A stretch of DNA of 53,175 nucleotides from Sporosarcina sp. (GCA_029263895.1 JARIDO010000047.1:1-53175), one strand, 5' to 3'. Positions 17,590-26,749 are shown, counted from the stretch's first letter. Notes: generated from the sequence alone by a model not told the origin. Numbers and translations: made by a program.

Positions 17590-17598
17590 TGCTATAAT
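17590..17598 (+). promoter_or_regulatory. Extended -10 promoter of the efflux pump gene
   Basis: TGCTATAAT at 17590-17598, that is TATAAT with the TGn extension, with no clear -35 box. It is 69 bases before the start codon. Confidence 0.5.
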
Positions 17599-17666
17599 TC
17601 AATTAGAGCCTTGAACCGTTGTGTTACGGCGACTACCATTTTTTAGAAAGTTCGAGGATATACATT

Positions 17667-18836
17667 ATGAAAAGTAAAAAAGGTATTTTGGCCATTCTAT
17701 TGATGAATCTATTCATTGCGTTTTTAGGTATTGGACTTGTAATTCCAGTATTACCAACGCTTATGAATGAGATGAAGATTGATGGAAGTATTGTAGGGTA
17801 TATGGTTGCCACATTTGCAATTACACAACTGATTTTCTCTCCGATTTCTGGCCGTTGGGTCGATAAATATGGGCGGAAAATTATGATTGTAGTCGGTTTA
17901 TTTATATTCGGTTTTTCTGAGTTTTTATTTGGGTTTGGAAAAACGATTGAAGTATTGTTCATTTCTCGGATGTTAGGCGGCATTAGTGCGGCTTTCATTA
18001 TGCCGGCAGTAACAGCATTTATTGCTGATATTACGACAACGACAAGCCGTTCCAAGGCACTCGGTTATATGTCAGCTGCAATCAGTACTGGTTTCATTAT
18101 AGGACCAGGAATCGGTGGCTTTTTAGCTGAAATTGGTACGCGCGTGCCATTTTACTCGGCTGGGGTTCTCGGGTGCGTGGCGGCGATTCTTTCAATATTT
18201 TTATTGCGAGAACCGGAACGCGGAACTGAAGAAATTCCGATGGCGGGGCAGCAAACGGGTCTCAAGAGAATTTTTATACCGATGTATTTCATCGCGTTTG
18301 TCATTATTTTTGTACTATCTTTCGGTCTTGCGGCGTTTGAATCGTTATTTAGTTTGTTTGTGGATCATAAATTTGGGTTTACACCAAAGGATATTGCAAT
18401 TGTAATTACAGGTAGTGGAATTGTTGGTGCTGTAGCGCAAGTTCTATTATTTGATAGGCTGACAAAATATATGGGTGAAATCAATTTAATACGATTGAGT
18501 CTACTCGTTTCCACCATTCTCGTCATGTTAATGACGTTTGTTAGCTCTTATTTTTCGATACTCTTAACGACGTTTGTATTGTTTGTTGGATTTGACCTCA
18601 TTCGTCCAGCGGTCACCTCATACTTGTCCAAAATTGCGGGCAATGAACAGGGATTCGTAGGGGGGATGAATTCCACATTCACAAGTATCGGTAATATTTT
18701 CGGCCCGATTATAGGCGGTGTCCTATTTGATGTGAATTTTAACTACCCTTATTACTTCGCCGCAATCGTGCTATTAATTGGTACAGTGTTGGCAATGTTT
18801 TGGAAGAAACCAAATCATATTACCGTTTTAAAATAA
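17667..18836 (+). CDS. MFS multidrug efflux pump, NorA/Bmr-like
   Basis: A 389-residue major-facilitator protein with 12 helices. It closely follows the NorA pattern: FLGIGLVIPVLPTLM in helix 1, the loop motif GRWVDKYGRK, the antiporter motif GFIIGPGIGGFLAE in helix 5, and GFDLIRPAVTSYLSKIAG late in the protein. NorA-type pumps exchange protons for quinolones, dyes and other cationic drugs. ATG 17667 (KSKKGILAIL) is chosen because GAGGAT lies upstream; the longer frame from 17619 adds residues unlike the family N-terminus. The true substrate cannot be read off. Confidence 0.9.
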   Translation: MKSKKGILAILLMNLFIAFLGIGLVIPVLPTLMNEMKIDGSIVGYMVATFAITQLIFSPISGRWVDKYGRKIMIVVGLFIFGFSEFLFGFGKTIEVLFISRMLGGISAAFIMPAVTAFIADITTTTSRSKALGYMSAAISTGFIIGPGIGGFLAEIGTRVPFYSAGVLGCVAAILSIFLLREPERGTEEIPMAGQQTGLKRIFIPMYFIAFVIIFVLSFGLAAFESLFSLFVDHKFGFTPKDIAIVITGSGIVGAVAQVLLFDRLTKYMGEINLIRLSLLVSTILVMLMTFVSSYFSILLTTFVLFVGFDLIRPAVTSYLSKIAGNEQGFVGGMNSTFTSIGNIFGPIIGGVLFDVNFNYPYYFAAIVLLIGTVLAMFWKKPNHITVLK

Positions 18837-18915
18837 GCGTGGTAAATGGGAACAAACTATATATTTTAACGTCTAATTAAATGCATAGTATTCTAGTAAG
18901 TGGAGGAATTTATTA

Positions 18916-19383
18916 ATGAAGAAAATCGTAGCAGTTTTAATCGCACTTGCCGTTGTCATGTCGCCAATCGGCGGTTTACTATTAAATGATCCAACGTCAA
19001 CTGCAGAAGCAAAAGGATACAAATCCGGTAAAAGAAGTTTTAATACAAATCAAAATCAACATCAATTTAACAAACCGAGAGTCGAAAAGAAAAAAGAGGA
19101 GAATACATCATTTACTAAATCTCCGAACAAAGTAAACACTGCCAATAACGTCGGTAAAAAAGGTGGCTTCTTTTCAGGTGGATTAATGAAAGGTTTATTC
19201 GTTGGTGGGCTTGCAGGATTGTTGTTCGGTAGTCTTTTCGCGAATATGGGAGTTCTAGGATCTATTCTTGGCTTTGCTATTAATGCATTTGCGATTGTTT
19301 TCCTAGTAGTGATCATTCGAAAAGTGTTTGATTTACTGAAACAAAGAAAGCAAAAAGAGGAAGTTAACCCATGGAGGAGCTAA
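18916..19383 (+). CDS. Secreted or membrane-anchored glycine-rich protein
   Basis: A 155-residue protein with a signal-like N-terminus (KKIVAVLIALAVVMSPIGGL, then a TAEAKG cleavage region), a basic, asparagine-rich middle, and two hydrophobic glycine-rich segments (about 88-110 and 115-137). The segment GGLMKGLFVGGLAGLLFGSL resembles the hydrophobic part of Tim44-like proteins in Bacilli, where such genes are usually paired with a small YxcD protein as here. The next gene starts inside its 3' end (13-bp overlap), so they are co-expressed. Function unknown. Confidence 0.8.
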   Translation: MKKIVAVLIALAVVMSPIGGLLLNDPTSTAEAKGYKSGKRSFNTNQNQHQFNKPRVEKKKEENTSFTKSPNKVNTANNVGKKGGFFSGGLMKGLFVGGLAGLLFGSLFANMGVLGSILGFAINAFAIVFLVVIIRKVFDLLKQRKQKEEVNPWRS

Positions 19384-19661
19384 CGATTTCTGAACAAGAG
19401 ATTGTAAATGCGATTTGTTTAGAGTTCTCACAGAAACATCGAACGAATCCTGAAAATGTCGAAGTTGAGCTGATGTATGACGATGCTGAAGGGTTTTCAG
19501 CAGAAGTAGTTATTAATGGAAGAACGCATCGATTAACGTCTTTCGATATGATTCAAGCAATCCGCTTTTGGATAGGGGAAGTACTGAATGAGGATCCTCT
19601 TGCAGCGGGAATACAACTTGTATTGAATGAACAAGAGGGTATACTTGCGAACATTCGTTGA
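19371..19661 (+). CDS. yxcD: YxcD-family protein (DUF2653)
   Basis: A 96-residue cytoplasmic protein that matches the small YxcD/DUF2653 family: SEQEIVNAICLEFSQKHR at the start, VEVELMYDDAEGFSAEV in the middle and IQAIRFWIGEVL. No function is established. It overlaps the membrane protein gene upstream, and a terminator follows directly. Confidence 0.85.
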   Translation: MEELTISEQEIVNAICLEFSQKHRTNPENVEVELMYDDAEGFSAEVVINGRTHRLTSFDMIQAIRFWIGEVLNEDPLAAGIQLVLNEQEGILANIR

Positions 19662-19686
19662 ATAATAGAATAATAATGTACTTGGA

Positions 19687-19726
19687 AGATGGAAGAGTCC
19701 CTAATGGGTCCTTCCATCTTTTTCTG
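19687..19726 (+). terminator. Terminator after yxcD
   Basis: AGATGGAAG and CTTCCATCT pair and are followed by TTTTTC. Confidence 0.85.
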
Positions 19727-19731
19727 TTGTT

Positions 19732-20211
19732 TTATGGTAATGAAATTGGCATCAAATCGATTTCCCATTGATGAAAACATTTGTTCAGAACATAGTATCC
19801 GTGTTCCAAATCTTTGGATACGTTGCTGCATTGCTGGGGTTCTATATAACGTTTACCATCTAAATCGTAAGACCAATCGCGTGAAATTTCGACACACTGT
19901 TGGTGTGCATCATGATCAACACGTGATTTTAAAGTATATACGGCAGTGGGTTGTGAGTGATCATTCTCAAAAATGACATACCTCACTTCACCTTCCTGAC
20001 CTGCATTTGAATCGGCTACAAACTGTTCCATGACTTCTACATTTTTAGTGGATGTATTGGTTTGAATAATGTCTGTATCTAAAGGGGTAAAGGCTTCGTC
20101 ATTTTCAATGTCCACTTGTTGTCCGCTGTCAGAGGTTAAGCTACCTTGACCACAACCTAACAGGATGAAGCAGATTGAAATAGTGGAAAGGAGTCTTATA
20201 TATAATTTCAA
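19732..20211 (-). CDS. Lipoprotein, DUF4362-like
   Basis: A 159-residue lipoprotein. The N-terminus (KLYIRLLSTISICFILLGCG) ends in a lipobox, LLGC, so the mature protein begins with the lipid-modified cysteine. After an acidic linker comes a domain with VEVMEQFVADSNAGQ, VRYVIFENDHSQPTAVYTL and DWSYDLDGKRYIEPQQC, which resembles DUF4362 of Bacilli. The function of that domain is unknown. Three further cysteines in the mature part could form a disulfide. AAGGAAG precedes the ATG on the minus strand. Confidence 0.78.
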   Translation of the reverse strand: MKLYIRLLSTISICFILLGCGQGSLTSDSGQQVDIENDEAFTPLDTDIIQTNTSTKNVEVMEQFVADSNAGQEGEVRYVIFENDHSQPTAVYTLKSRVDHDAHQQCVEISRDWSYDLDGKRYIEPQQCSNVSKDLEHGYYVLNKCFHQWEIDLMPISLP

Positions 20212-20319
20212 TGGAAACTTCCTTTCTTAATAGAAAATAGTTTATGCATCACTGTCATTATAATCTATTTGTATTAATCGTGAGTATTTGCTACATTATA
20301 AGTAATATGAATCCATGAC

Positions 20320-20545
20320 GTGACCAAGTAAATAAGAATTGTGAACCAGAGAGCAAGGTGTTTTGCTGAGAGCCATGCCACTACTCCTTATTGAAACCTA
20401 CCACTGAGATGTTATGACAACATAACCGGTTCGTTCTCGTTAATGAACGTTTTTGAGGGCTTGCCATAGGTAAGCTAAACAAAGGTGGTACCACGTCCAT
20501 TCAGCACAAAGACGTCCTTATTATAGGATATCTTTGTGCTTTTAC
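20320..20545 (+). promoter_or_regulatory. T-box riboswitch (proline)
   Basis: A T-box leader in front of proS. The conserved AAAGGTGGTACCACG (20481-20495) is the antiterminator bulge that reads the uncharged tRNA 3' end. A terminator stem AGCACAAAGA / TCTTTGTGCTTTT follows at 20503-20544. Stem I carries the AGAGAG-type motif near 20348-20353. The specifier loop region (TTGAAACCTACCACTGAG, 20391-20408) offers CCT at 20397 and CCA at 20401, both proline codons. When tRNA-Pro is uncharged, proS is read through. Confidence 0.93.
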
Positions 20546-20566
20546 TATTTTGAGGAGGGAAATTTA

Positions 20567-22006
20567 ATGACGAATCAACAAAAAAACGATTTTACAAGCT
20601 GGTACATTGATACAATCCAAAAGGCGGATTTAATGGATTACACACCTGTTCGTGGCTGTATCGCATTCAAGCCAGATGGTTTTGAAATTTGGGAACATAT
20701 TCAGGATGAAATGAACCGTCGTTTTAAAGAGACTGGACATCGTAATGCTTACTTTCCGATGTTGATTCCGGAATCGTTTTTTGAAAAAGAGAAGGACCAT
20801 ATTGAAGGTTTCTCTCCTGAGCTACCTTGGGTGACAGAAGCTGCTGGTGAAAAACTTGAAGAACGTCTAGCACTTCGTCCAACATCAGAGACAATGATTG
20901 GTCACTTATATTCTGATTGGATTAAAAGTTATCGAGATTTACCTGTGTTAATCAACCAATGGGCGAACGTTTTCCGTTGGGAGAAAAAAACACTACCTTT
21001 CATTCGCACATCTGAATTCCTATGGCAAGAAGGACATACTGCGCATGTCGATGAAGAAGAGGCGCGTGCAGAGACGATGCAGATGCTTAACATTTATAAA
21101 GAAGTTGTAGAAGAGCTCTTAGCAATACCGGTATATGATGGACAGAAAACACCATCTGAACGATTCGCAGGTGCAGTGGACACGTATTCTATCGAAGCAA
21201 TGATGAAGGATGGAAAAGCTGTGCAAGCAGGAACATCTCATTATTTGGGGACAAAGTTTGCAGAAGCGTTTGATATTAAATATTTAACAAAAGAAAACAA
21301 ACATCAATTTGTTCATACAACTTCATGGGGAACGTCAACACGCTTGATTGGATCTGTCATCATGGTCCATGGAGACGAGCAAGGTCTTGTATTACCACCA
21401 CGTATCGCACCGACGCAAGTTGTCTTGATTCCTGTTGGCCCGTGGAAGAAGAACCCTGCAATTATGGACAAGCTTGAAGGTATTTTCGCAGATTTGAAAG
21501 CGAAAGGAATTAGGGTTCGTTTAGATGATTCTGACCAGTCTCCGGGGTATAAATTTAATGAATGGGAACTAAAGGGTGTACCGGTTCGTGTTGAATTAGG
21601 CCCACGCGATTTAGACAATGAACAAGCGCTAATTAAAGCACGTGATGCAGAAGAAAAAGAGGCGGTTGAGCTAACATCTCTTGTTGTTCGTATCGAAGAT
21701 GAGTTAGTTACTATGCAATCGCGACTACTTGAAAAAGCACGTGCATTCCGTGAAAAAAACTCACATACGCATGTAGACTCCATTGAACAATTAACGGAGC
21801 ATATTGCAACGTCGAATGAACAAGGCGACATTCCAGGTTGGATTCTTGCAGGCTGGTGTGGAGATGACGCGTGTGAGGATCATGTGAAAGAAGTAACTAA
21901 ATTTACGACGCGGAATATACCGTTTGAGCCGCCGGTGAAAAAAGAAAAATGTATCAATTGTGGAAAAGCATCTAACCATACTGTCTGGTTTGCAAGAGCA
22001 TATTAA
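20567..22006 (+). CDS. proS: Prolyl-tRNA synthetase, archaeal/eukaryal type
   Basis: A 479-residue class II synthetase that charges tRNA-Pro. Motif 2 region WANVFRWEKKTLPFIRTSEF, then LWQEGHTAH, the proline site AGTSHYLGTKFAEAF, motif 3 in GSVIMVHGDEQGLVLPPRIA, and an anticodon-binding domain from about 290. The C-terminus holds a zinc-binding-like domain (CGDDACEDHVK, KCINCGKAS) and ends in a tyrosine (VWFARAY), both typical of the archaeal-type enzyme rather than the longer bacterial ProRS with an editing domain. ATG 20567 follows GAGGAGGG; a frame open from 20534 runs back into the T-box terminator and is not used. Confidence 0.96.
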   Translation: MTNQQKNDFTSWYIDTIQKADLMDYTPVRGCIAFKPDGFEIWEHIQDEMNRRFKETGHRNAYFPMLIPESFFEKEKDHIEGFSPELPWVTEAAGEKLEERLALRPTSETMIGHLYSDWIKSYRDLPVLINQWANVFRWEKKTLPFIRTSEFLWQEGHTAHVDEEEARAETMQMLNIYKEVVEELLAIPVYDGQKTPSERFAGAVDTYSIEAMMKDGKAVQAGTSHYLGTKFAEAFDIKYLTKENKHQFVHTTSWGTSTRLIGSVIMVHGDEQGLVLPPRIAPTQVVLIPVGPWKKNPAIMDKLEGIFADLKAKGIRVRLDDSDQSPGYKFNEWELKGVPVRVELGPRDLDNEQALIKARDAEEKEAVELTSLVVRIEDELVTMQSRLLEKARAFREKNSHTHVDSIEQLTEHIATSNEQGDIPGWILAGWCGDDACEDHVKEVTKFTTRNIPFEPPVKKEKCINCGKASNHTVWFARAY

Positions 22007-22016
22007 AAATTCGCTA

Positions 22017-22053
22017 AAAAAGTTCCTTCAAAAAAATGAAGGGGCTTTTTTAT
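22017..22053 (+). terminator. Terminator of proS
   Basis: AGTTCCTTC pairs with GAAGGGGCT around AAAAAAAT and is followed by TTTTT. Confidence 0.87.
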
Positions 22054-22218
22054 TTTCTCTAAAAGACATTAAGGATTGATTGGTAATATTCAGTTTTACC
22101 TTTTTCGCCTATTCAAGAAATTCATTGTATACTAGTTATAATAAATGGAATGTTTTTCAAAAAGTAGTGATAGAATTGAAATTATTCGTAGATGCTAAAC
22201 GTTGTAGGAGATGAAAAC

Positions 22219-22800
22219 ATGATTAAAAATATTCTTCGAAACTTAAAACAGCAAGATCCTAACATTGAGAGGCGGATTTTCGAGAAATATTATGAACGTG
22301 TATACTATGCTGCGTACTTTGTAATGAAAGACCCCGATTTGGCACAAGATGTATTACAGGAGTCTTTTGTAAAAGCATTTAAAAACATACATACCGTTCA
22401 AGACGAAGATAAATTAGGCGCATGGTTAGCGACGATAGCAACACGGACAGCCATCGACCATCTTCGCAAAAGAAAAAAGTGGAACGATTTCACAACTACA
22501 GACGTCTTAATGGATATAGAGGCGACTGATGCAAACGCGAATGATGATTCGACTGTCGAATCGAGCTTAGAAAATAAGATGATTAGAGAAGTTCTAGCGA
22601 ATGAAATAGAAAAATTGAGTCCGAACTATAAAGAAATAATGATACTTCATTATGTGCAACAATATAGTTATGAAGAGATTGGACAGATGTTGGAAATGAA
22701 TATAGGTACAGTTAAAACACGTGTCTTTCGAGCGAAAAAGATGTTGAAAGAGTCAATCGAAAAGCATCCTGAACTTATGGAGGCGATCTGGCATGTCTGA
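22219..22800 (+). CDS. ECF sigma-70 family RNA polymerase sigma factor
   Basis: A 193-residue extracytoplasmic-function sigma factor. Region 2 includes YYERVYYAAYFVMKDPDLAQ, DVLQESFVKAFKNI and the LGAWLATIATRTAIDHLRKR segment. A low-complexity linker (DATDANANDDST type, rich in D and N) leads to region 4 with YKEIMILHYVQQYSYEEIGQ, MLEMNIGTVKTRVFRAKK. ATG 22219 has AGGAG eight bases upstream; a frame open from 22192 lacks a site. A TATAAT at 22137-22142 may be its vegetative promoter. The next gene overlaps by eight bases and is the likely anti-sigma partner. Confidence 0.92.
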   Translation: MIKNILRNLKQQDPNIERRIFEKYYERVYYAAYFVMKDPDLAQDVLQESFVKAFKNIHTVQDEDKLGAWLATIATRTAIDHLRKRKKWNDFTTTDVLMDIEATDANANDDSTVESSLENKMIREVLANEIEKLSPNYKEIMILHYVQQYSYEEIGQMLEMNIGTVKTRVFRAKKMLKESIEKHPELMEAIWHV

Positions 22801-23566
22801 TAAGAAAAAATATAATATGGATTCGTTAATAAAAGACTCAATGGATGAACAATTAAGTAATATTCCGGCGCCTAAGCTGTCAGCAAGTGATGCATGGAAG
22901 CAGATGGAAAACCAAAAAAAAGACATAAACTTATTTAAGAAAAAACGATGGCCAAAGAAAGTGCTGTTAGCTGTTGCTTCTGTATTGCTTATGGTGCTGA
23001 TAGCTTCCTATCCTCAACAAGGTGCTGCATTTGGTCGTTGGAGTGAAATGTTCTCCCAAGTTCAAGGTTCAGTGACCCAGTTGTTTGGTAGTTCAGACGG
23101 TGAACGATCCAGATCAGCATCAGACGGTCAAGGTGATGACTTATCTGAATTTGAAGTCATCGAAACTTCAGAAATCACAACTGAACAATTAACATTGGAG
23201 GAAGCTGCAAAAATAACGAACTTTTCGATTGTTGTTCCAAGTGCGGTAAAAGATTTCAAACTTGACCAAGTGACCGTAATGCAAGAAAGTGGTCAAAAGA
23301 GTGAAGAAATTTATTTGAATTATATTGGCGGAGTAAAATCGTTTACAATTATGGAAAAGTCTTTAGTGAGCAATTATGCATTCGGCGTAACAATGGATAG
23401 TGATGATACGCTAGTTGAGGAAATTAAGATGAATGGTTATCAAGCTTACTTAGCGAAATATAAAAATGGAAACGTGTCACTTACGTGGATGACGCAAGCG
23501 AATTATTTTCAGATTGAAGGAAACTTAACAAAAGAAGAAGTATTAGCAATTGCATACTCTATGTAA
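22793..23566 (+). CDS. Membrane protein with DUF4367 domain, probable anti-sigma factor
   Basis: A 257-residue protein with a cytoplasmic N-terminus of about 60 residues, one helix (about 64-80, VLLAVASVLLMVLIASY), and an extracellular part. The latter ends in a DUF4367-type domain (LTLEEAAKITNFSIVVPSAV, then IEGNLTKEEVLAIAYSM). One-helix proteins overlapping an ECF sigma gene are normally its anti-sigma factor: the inside part holds the sigma factor until an outside signal arrives. No zinc-type HxxxCxxC anti-sigma motif is present, so the binding mode is of another class. Confidence 0.82.
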   Translation: MSDKKKYNMDSLIKDSMDEQLSNIPAPKLSASDAWKQMENQKKDINLFKKKRWPKKVLLAVASVLLMVLIASYPQQGAAFGRWSEMFSQVQGSVTQLFGSSDGERSRSASDGQGDDLSEFEVIETSEITTEQLTLEEAAKITNFSIVVPSAVKDFKLDQVTVMQESGQKSEEIYLNYIGGVKSFTIMEKSLVSNYAFGVTMDSDDTLVEEIKMNGYQAYLAKYKNGNVSLTWMTQANYFQIEGNLTKEEVLAIAYSM

Positions 23567-23600
23567 ATTAAAACAGGGGGGTAACCCCCTGTTTTAATTT
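23565..23600. terminator. Bidirectional terminator
   Basis: AAATTAAAACAGGGGG and CCCCCTGTTTTAATTT form a perfect palindrome between two convergent genes. It overlaps both stop codon regions. Confidence 0.9.
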
Positions 23601-24088
23601 ACAAAAATATGCTGAGACATACTATTGGAGACTTCGAGAACGCCTTTATGATTTATTCGATGAACTGCTCTCGTACGATAGTAATAACCTCGTACGATTT
23701 TTACTTCTTTCGTACTTGTTAAAAAGCTTTTACCGAAGTCTACTTTATTCGCAACTGCTAGTACATCTTCCCATTTGCTTTTGGTAGAATTCCATCGTTG
23801 TAAATACGTTTCAACCCTAATCGAATCTACAATCATATAGGCTTTTGTGTTTCCACCGACACTTAAGTTCTTATTGGCAAGTTCACCAATGAATGAGGAG
23901 CCGCTCATCAAATATTGAGTAGAGAAAAAATCAATGCCGTGTATCGGTCCTGCTTCTTCCATCGGTGGCGGATTAGAATCTATTGGTTGTTCTTGTTCTG
24001 TATGAGCTGCGTGCCCTTTTGCGCTTGTCCAACTTATCGCCAAAACCATCATTAAAGCTAAGAGTAAAGACTTTTTTAGTAACGTCAA
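23594..24088 (-). CDS. Secreted protein, possibly DUF6147 family
   Basis: A 164-residue exported protein. It starts with TTG 24088, chosen because AAAGGAGGTGATAG lies just before it. The signal peptide LLKKSLLLALMMVLAISWTS is followed by SAKGHAAHTEQ as the likely cleavage region. The mature part has GSSFIGELANKNLSVGGNTK, DSIRVETYLQRWNSTKSKW and VRGYYYRTRAVHRI, a beta-rich pattern like small secreted Bacilli proteins I associate with DUF6147. I am unsure of the family name. Function unknown. Confidence 0.72.
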   Translation of the reverse strand: MTLLKKSLLLALMMVLAISWTSAKGHAAHTEQEQPIDSNPPPMEEAGPIHGIDFFSTQYLMSGSSFIGELANKNLSVGGNTKAYMIVDSIRVETYLQRWNSTKSKWEDVLAVANKVDFGKSFLTSTKEVKIVRGYYYRTRAVHRINHKGVLEVSNSMSQHIFVN

Positions 24089-24325
24089 TGCTATCACCTC
24101 CTTTGTAATCTCAAAAAGTAAACGACTAGTTTGTGGGAATAGTTTCAATTACTTGAAATATTTCAATAACAACGATTGAAAAAATACATACTTTTGGGAA
24201 AAAAACAATAAGTATGTCGAATTTGAAAATATAATTCATACAAAATTGGTAACAATTTAAAGAAGTATAGACTTTTATGGCAATGACATGGTACTTTAGA
24301 AGTGAATTGAAAGGGAGGGAATTAT

Positions 24326-25303
24326 ATGCGGAATAGAACTACTTTTATCCTAGGCTTCCTATTTTTCGTTTCAATCGTTGTCATAGGCATGATGGCGAAC
24401 CAATTAAAGATTAACAAAGAAAATGCAAATGAAAACGGAGCACCTACTGAAAACGAAGCTCCACCAACAGAAGTCGCAGGAATTGCGCACAATCCACCTT
24501 CTATGGAAGATCTACCAGAAGGTGAATTAGGAGAAGCGATTCTCCGTGGTTACAATTTAACGAACGATACATCAACAATTTTACGTGATGAAGCAGCATC
24601 TGTTGAAGATGGCGAAGCACGTGTCAATCAGCTTTCATGTACAAGTTGTCATGCGGGAGCAGGGCTAGACGAAGAAGTTTCTTCTCTTGTTGGAATGGCT
24701 GCTGTTTATCCGATGTACATTGGTCGATCAGGACAAATCGTTACACTTGAAGAACGTATTAACGGGTGTATGGTTCGTAGTATGGACGGGCAAAAATTTG
24801 CAGATGATGATGAAGATCTAGATGCAATGGTTGCTTATTTAACTTACATATCGGAAGGCATTCCGGTTGGAGCAGAACTACCTTGGCGTCATCAGAACAG
24901 CATTGATAATTTACCAACGCCAAATATTGCAGATGGTGAAGAACTCTATCAGAAATCTTGTATTGCATGTCACGCGGCAGACGGTGCAGGTACGGGTTCT
25001 AACACAGGGCCTAAACTATGGGGCGAAGGCTCATTCAATGATGGTGCTGGAATTGCACGTATGACTAAGATGGCAGGTTACATCCAAAATAATATGCCAA
25101 TTGGTGCTGCTGGAACGTTAACAGACCAAGAAGCAAGTGACTTAGCTGCATTCGTTCTATCTCAAGATCGACCTGAATGGGGCAAGCATGATAAAGACTG
25201 GCCAGCAGGCGGACGTCCTTCAGACATCATGACGAAAGAACTTCGTCAACAAGTGAAAGACGGAACAATCAACTGGGATGAAGTGCTAGGCACTAAGAAA
25301 TAA
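24326..25303 (+). CDS. tsdA: Dihaem c-type cytochrome, TsdA-like thiosulfate dehydrogenase
   Basis: A 325-residue membrane-anchored cytochrome. One N-terminal helix (about 8-25), an acidic linker, then haem 1 site C105-T-S-C108-H109 and haem 2 site C212-I-A-C215-H216. A conserved cysteine, C148 in ERINGCMVRSMDG, matches the unusual Cys ligand of haem 1 in TsdA, and VYPMYIGRSGQIVTLEERIN also fits the family. TsdA oxidises two thiosulfates to tetrathionate or runs the reverse reaction on the outer face of the membrane. AAAGGGAGGG precedes the ATG. The thiosulfate uptake genes at 10975-12412 support the assignment. Confidence 0.87.
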   Translation: MRNRTTFILGFLFFVSIVVIGMMANQLKINKENANENGAPTENEAPPTEVAGIAHNPPSMEDLPEGELGEAILRGYNLTNDTSTILRDEAASVEDGEARVNQLSCTSCHAGAGLDEEVSSLVGMAAVYPMYIGRSGQIVTLEERINGCMVRSMDGQKFADDDEDLDAMVAYLTYISEGIPVGAELPWRHQNSIDNLPTPNIADGEELYQKSCIACHAADGAGTGSNTGPKLWGEGSFNDGAGIARMTKMAGYIQNNMPIGAAGTLTDQEASDLAAFVLSQDRPEWGKHDKDWPAGGRPSDIMTKELRQQVKDGTINWDEVLGTKK

Positions 25304-25309
25304 TTTCAT

Positions 25310-25347
25310 AAAAACGACAACGGATATATTTCCGTTGTCGTTTTTTA
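25310..25347 (+). terminator. Terminator of tsdA
   Basis: AAAACGACAACGGA and TCCGTTGTCGTTTTTT form a 14-bp stem with a T run. Confidence 0.92.
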
Positions 25348-25366
25348 GGTGAATGATCTAAATTTT

Positions 25367-25471
25367 ATCAGCGTTCTGTAGGTGGTTATCGGCGTTCGTA
25401 ACATAGATATGAGCGTTAGGCGCACGGATATCAGCGAATAACAATAACTTATCGTCGTTTTGGGCATCAGT
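25367..25471. repeat. Phased 21-bp intergenic repeat, five copies
   Basis: Units starting ATCAGCGTT, ATCGGCGTT, ATGAGCGTT, ATCAGCGAA and ATCGTCGTT begin at 25367, 25388, 25409, 25430 and 25451, exactly 21 bases apart. The rest of each unit is not conserved. It fills the gap between the tsdA terminator and the convergent alaX gene. The layout matches the array at 215-396, although the core is different. Confidence 0.75.
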
Positions 25472-25477
25472 ACCTAG

Positions 25478-26668
25478 TCAGGAATCGAGTAATGCTGTCA
25501 TTTTTAACAATAAAGCTTTACTAGATAATGTTTTCTCTCCACCACCTTGAGCGAAAGTATCACTACCTCCACCTTTTCCATTGATAACGGGAAGGATAGT
25601 CGACGTAATCGACTTCATGCTAACGGTCACATCTGTTCCACAAGCTGCAACAAACTGTAGTTTGTCAACATTGTCATTGACAAAAAGAATGATAATTGAA
25701 TCGTTTTCTGCAGTGAGTAGTTTCGCTAATTTTTGCAAATCGTAGACAGGTCGATTACTGAATGTAGCGGTTATCCGAGTATTCCCGTGTAATTCTAGAA
25801 GGTGTTGTGCTTCAAAATTCAATAATTTTTCGTTCATATCAGTTACAGTTTTCTCGAGTGTGTGAGTGGAACCTAGTAATTTTTCAATAGACTGCACAAC
25901 TCCGTCACTAGGAATACTTAAAAGCTTGGAAGCCTTCGACACAATTGAATTTGTCGTATGCAATTGGTGTAATACGCGCTCACCACAAACAAAATGGATG
26001 CGCATTTTTTTCTTTTCTTTTTCAACAAATAGAATTTTTATTGCACGTACTTGTCCAGTGGAGTGAGGATGTGTTCCCCCGCATCCGTTATCATCAAAGT
26101 CAGGTATGATGACAAGTCGTATTTCATCTGTAACAGCAAGCTTTTTTCGTAATGCATATTGGTCAAGTTCAGCTTCATGGACCCATTTTGTCTCGATAGG
26201 CCGATTTTCAAGGATGACAGAATTCGCTAGCTTTTCAGCATCCGCAAGTTGAGATGGTGATAGGTAATCGACGTCTACGTCTATCGAAACTGTATCTTGT
26301 CCTAAATGAAAATTAACAGTGTTAAAACCGAATAGCTCAACAAAAGAGGCACTGAGGATGTGCTGCCCAGCATGTTGTTGCATATGGTCAAATCGACGTG
26401 ACCAATCAATAACACCTTCGACAGTCGTAGAAACGACAATTTTCTCTGCCAATAGATGACGAATTTCTCCATCAACTTCTTGGACATCGATAACCGCAAT
26501 ACCATTTAATGTACCTATATCATTTGGTTGCCCACCCCCTGTTGGATAAAAAGCAGTATTTTCTAGAATAACAAACGGATTTCCGGCATGATCTTCAGCA
26601 GCTACAACGACAGTGCTAGTAAATGCCTTACAATAAGAATCTCTATAATATAAACGATCTTTTAACAT
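25478..26668 (-). CDS. Alanyl-tRNA editing protein, AlaX-L type with DHHA1 domain
   Basis: A 396-residue trans-editing protein that removes serine (or glycine) from mischarged tRNA-Ala. The N-terminal domain has ENTAFYPTGGGQPNDIG; the zinc site has HMQQHAGQHIL and, further on, GCGGTHPHSTGQV. A C-terminal DHHA1 domain ends near GKGGGSDTFAQGGG. This is the long AlaX form, equivalent to the editing half and tail of AlaRS without the aminoacylation domain. ATG 26668 (LKDRLYYRDS) follows GGGGGC; a start 18 bases upstream would take in that site. Confidence 0.93.
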   Translation of the reverse strand: MLKDRLYYRDSYCKAFTSTVVVAAEDHAGNPFVILENTAFYPTGGGQPNDIGTLNGIAVIDVQEVDGEIRHLLAEKIVVSTTVEGVIDWSRRFDHMQQHAGQHILSASFVELFGFNTVNFHLGQDTVSIDVDVDYLSPSQLADAEKLANSVILENRPIETKWVHEAELDQYALRKKLAVTDEIRLVIIPDFDDNGCGGTHPHSTGQVRAIKILFVEKEKKKMRIHFVCGERVLHQLHTTNSIVSKASKLLSIPSDGVVQSIEKLLGSTHTLEKTVTDMNEKLLNFEAQHLLELHGNTRITATFSNRPVYDLQKLAKLLTAENDSIIILFVNDNVDKLQFVAACGTDVTVSMKSITSTILPVINGKGGGSDTFAQGGGEKTLSSKALLLKMTALLDS

Positions 26669-26749
26669 AATAGCGCCCCCATTCAAACTCTTACTAAGTT
26701 TAGCATGAACATAACGAATTGAGTCACACCTTAGCTATGATAATCAAAC

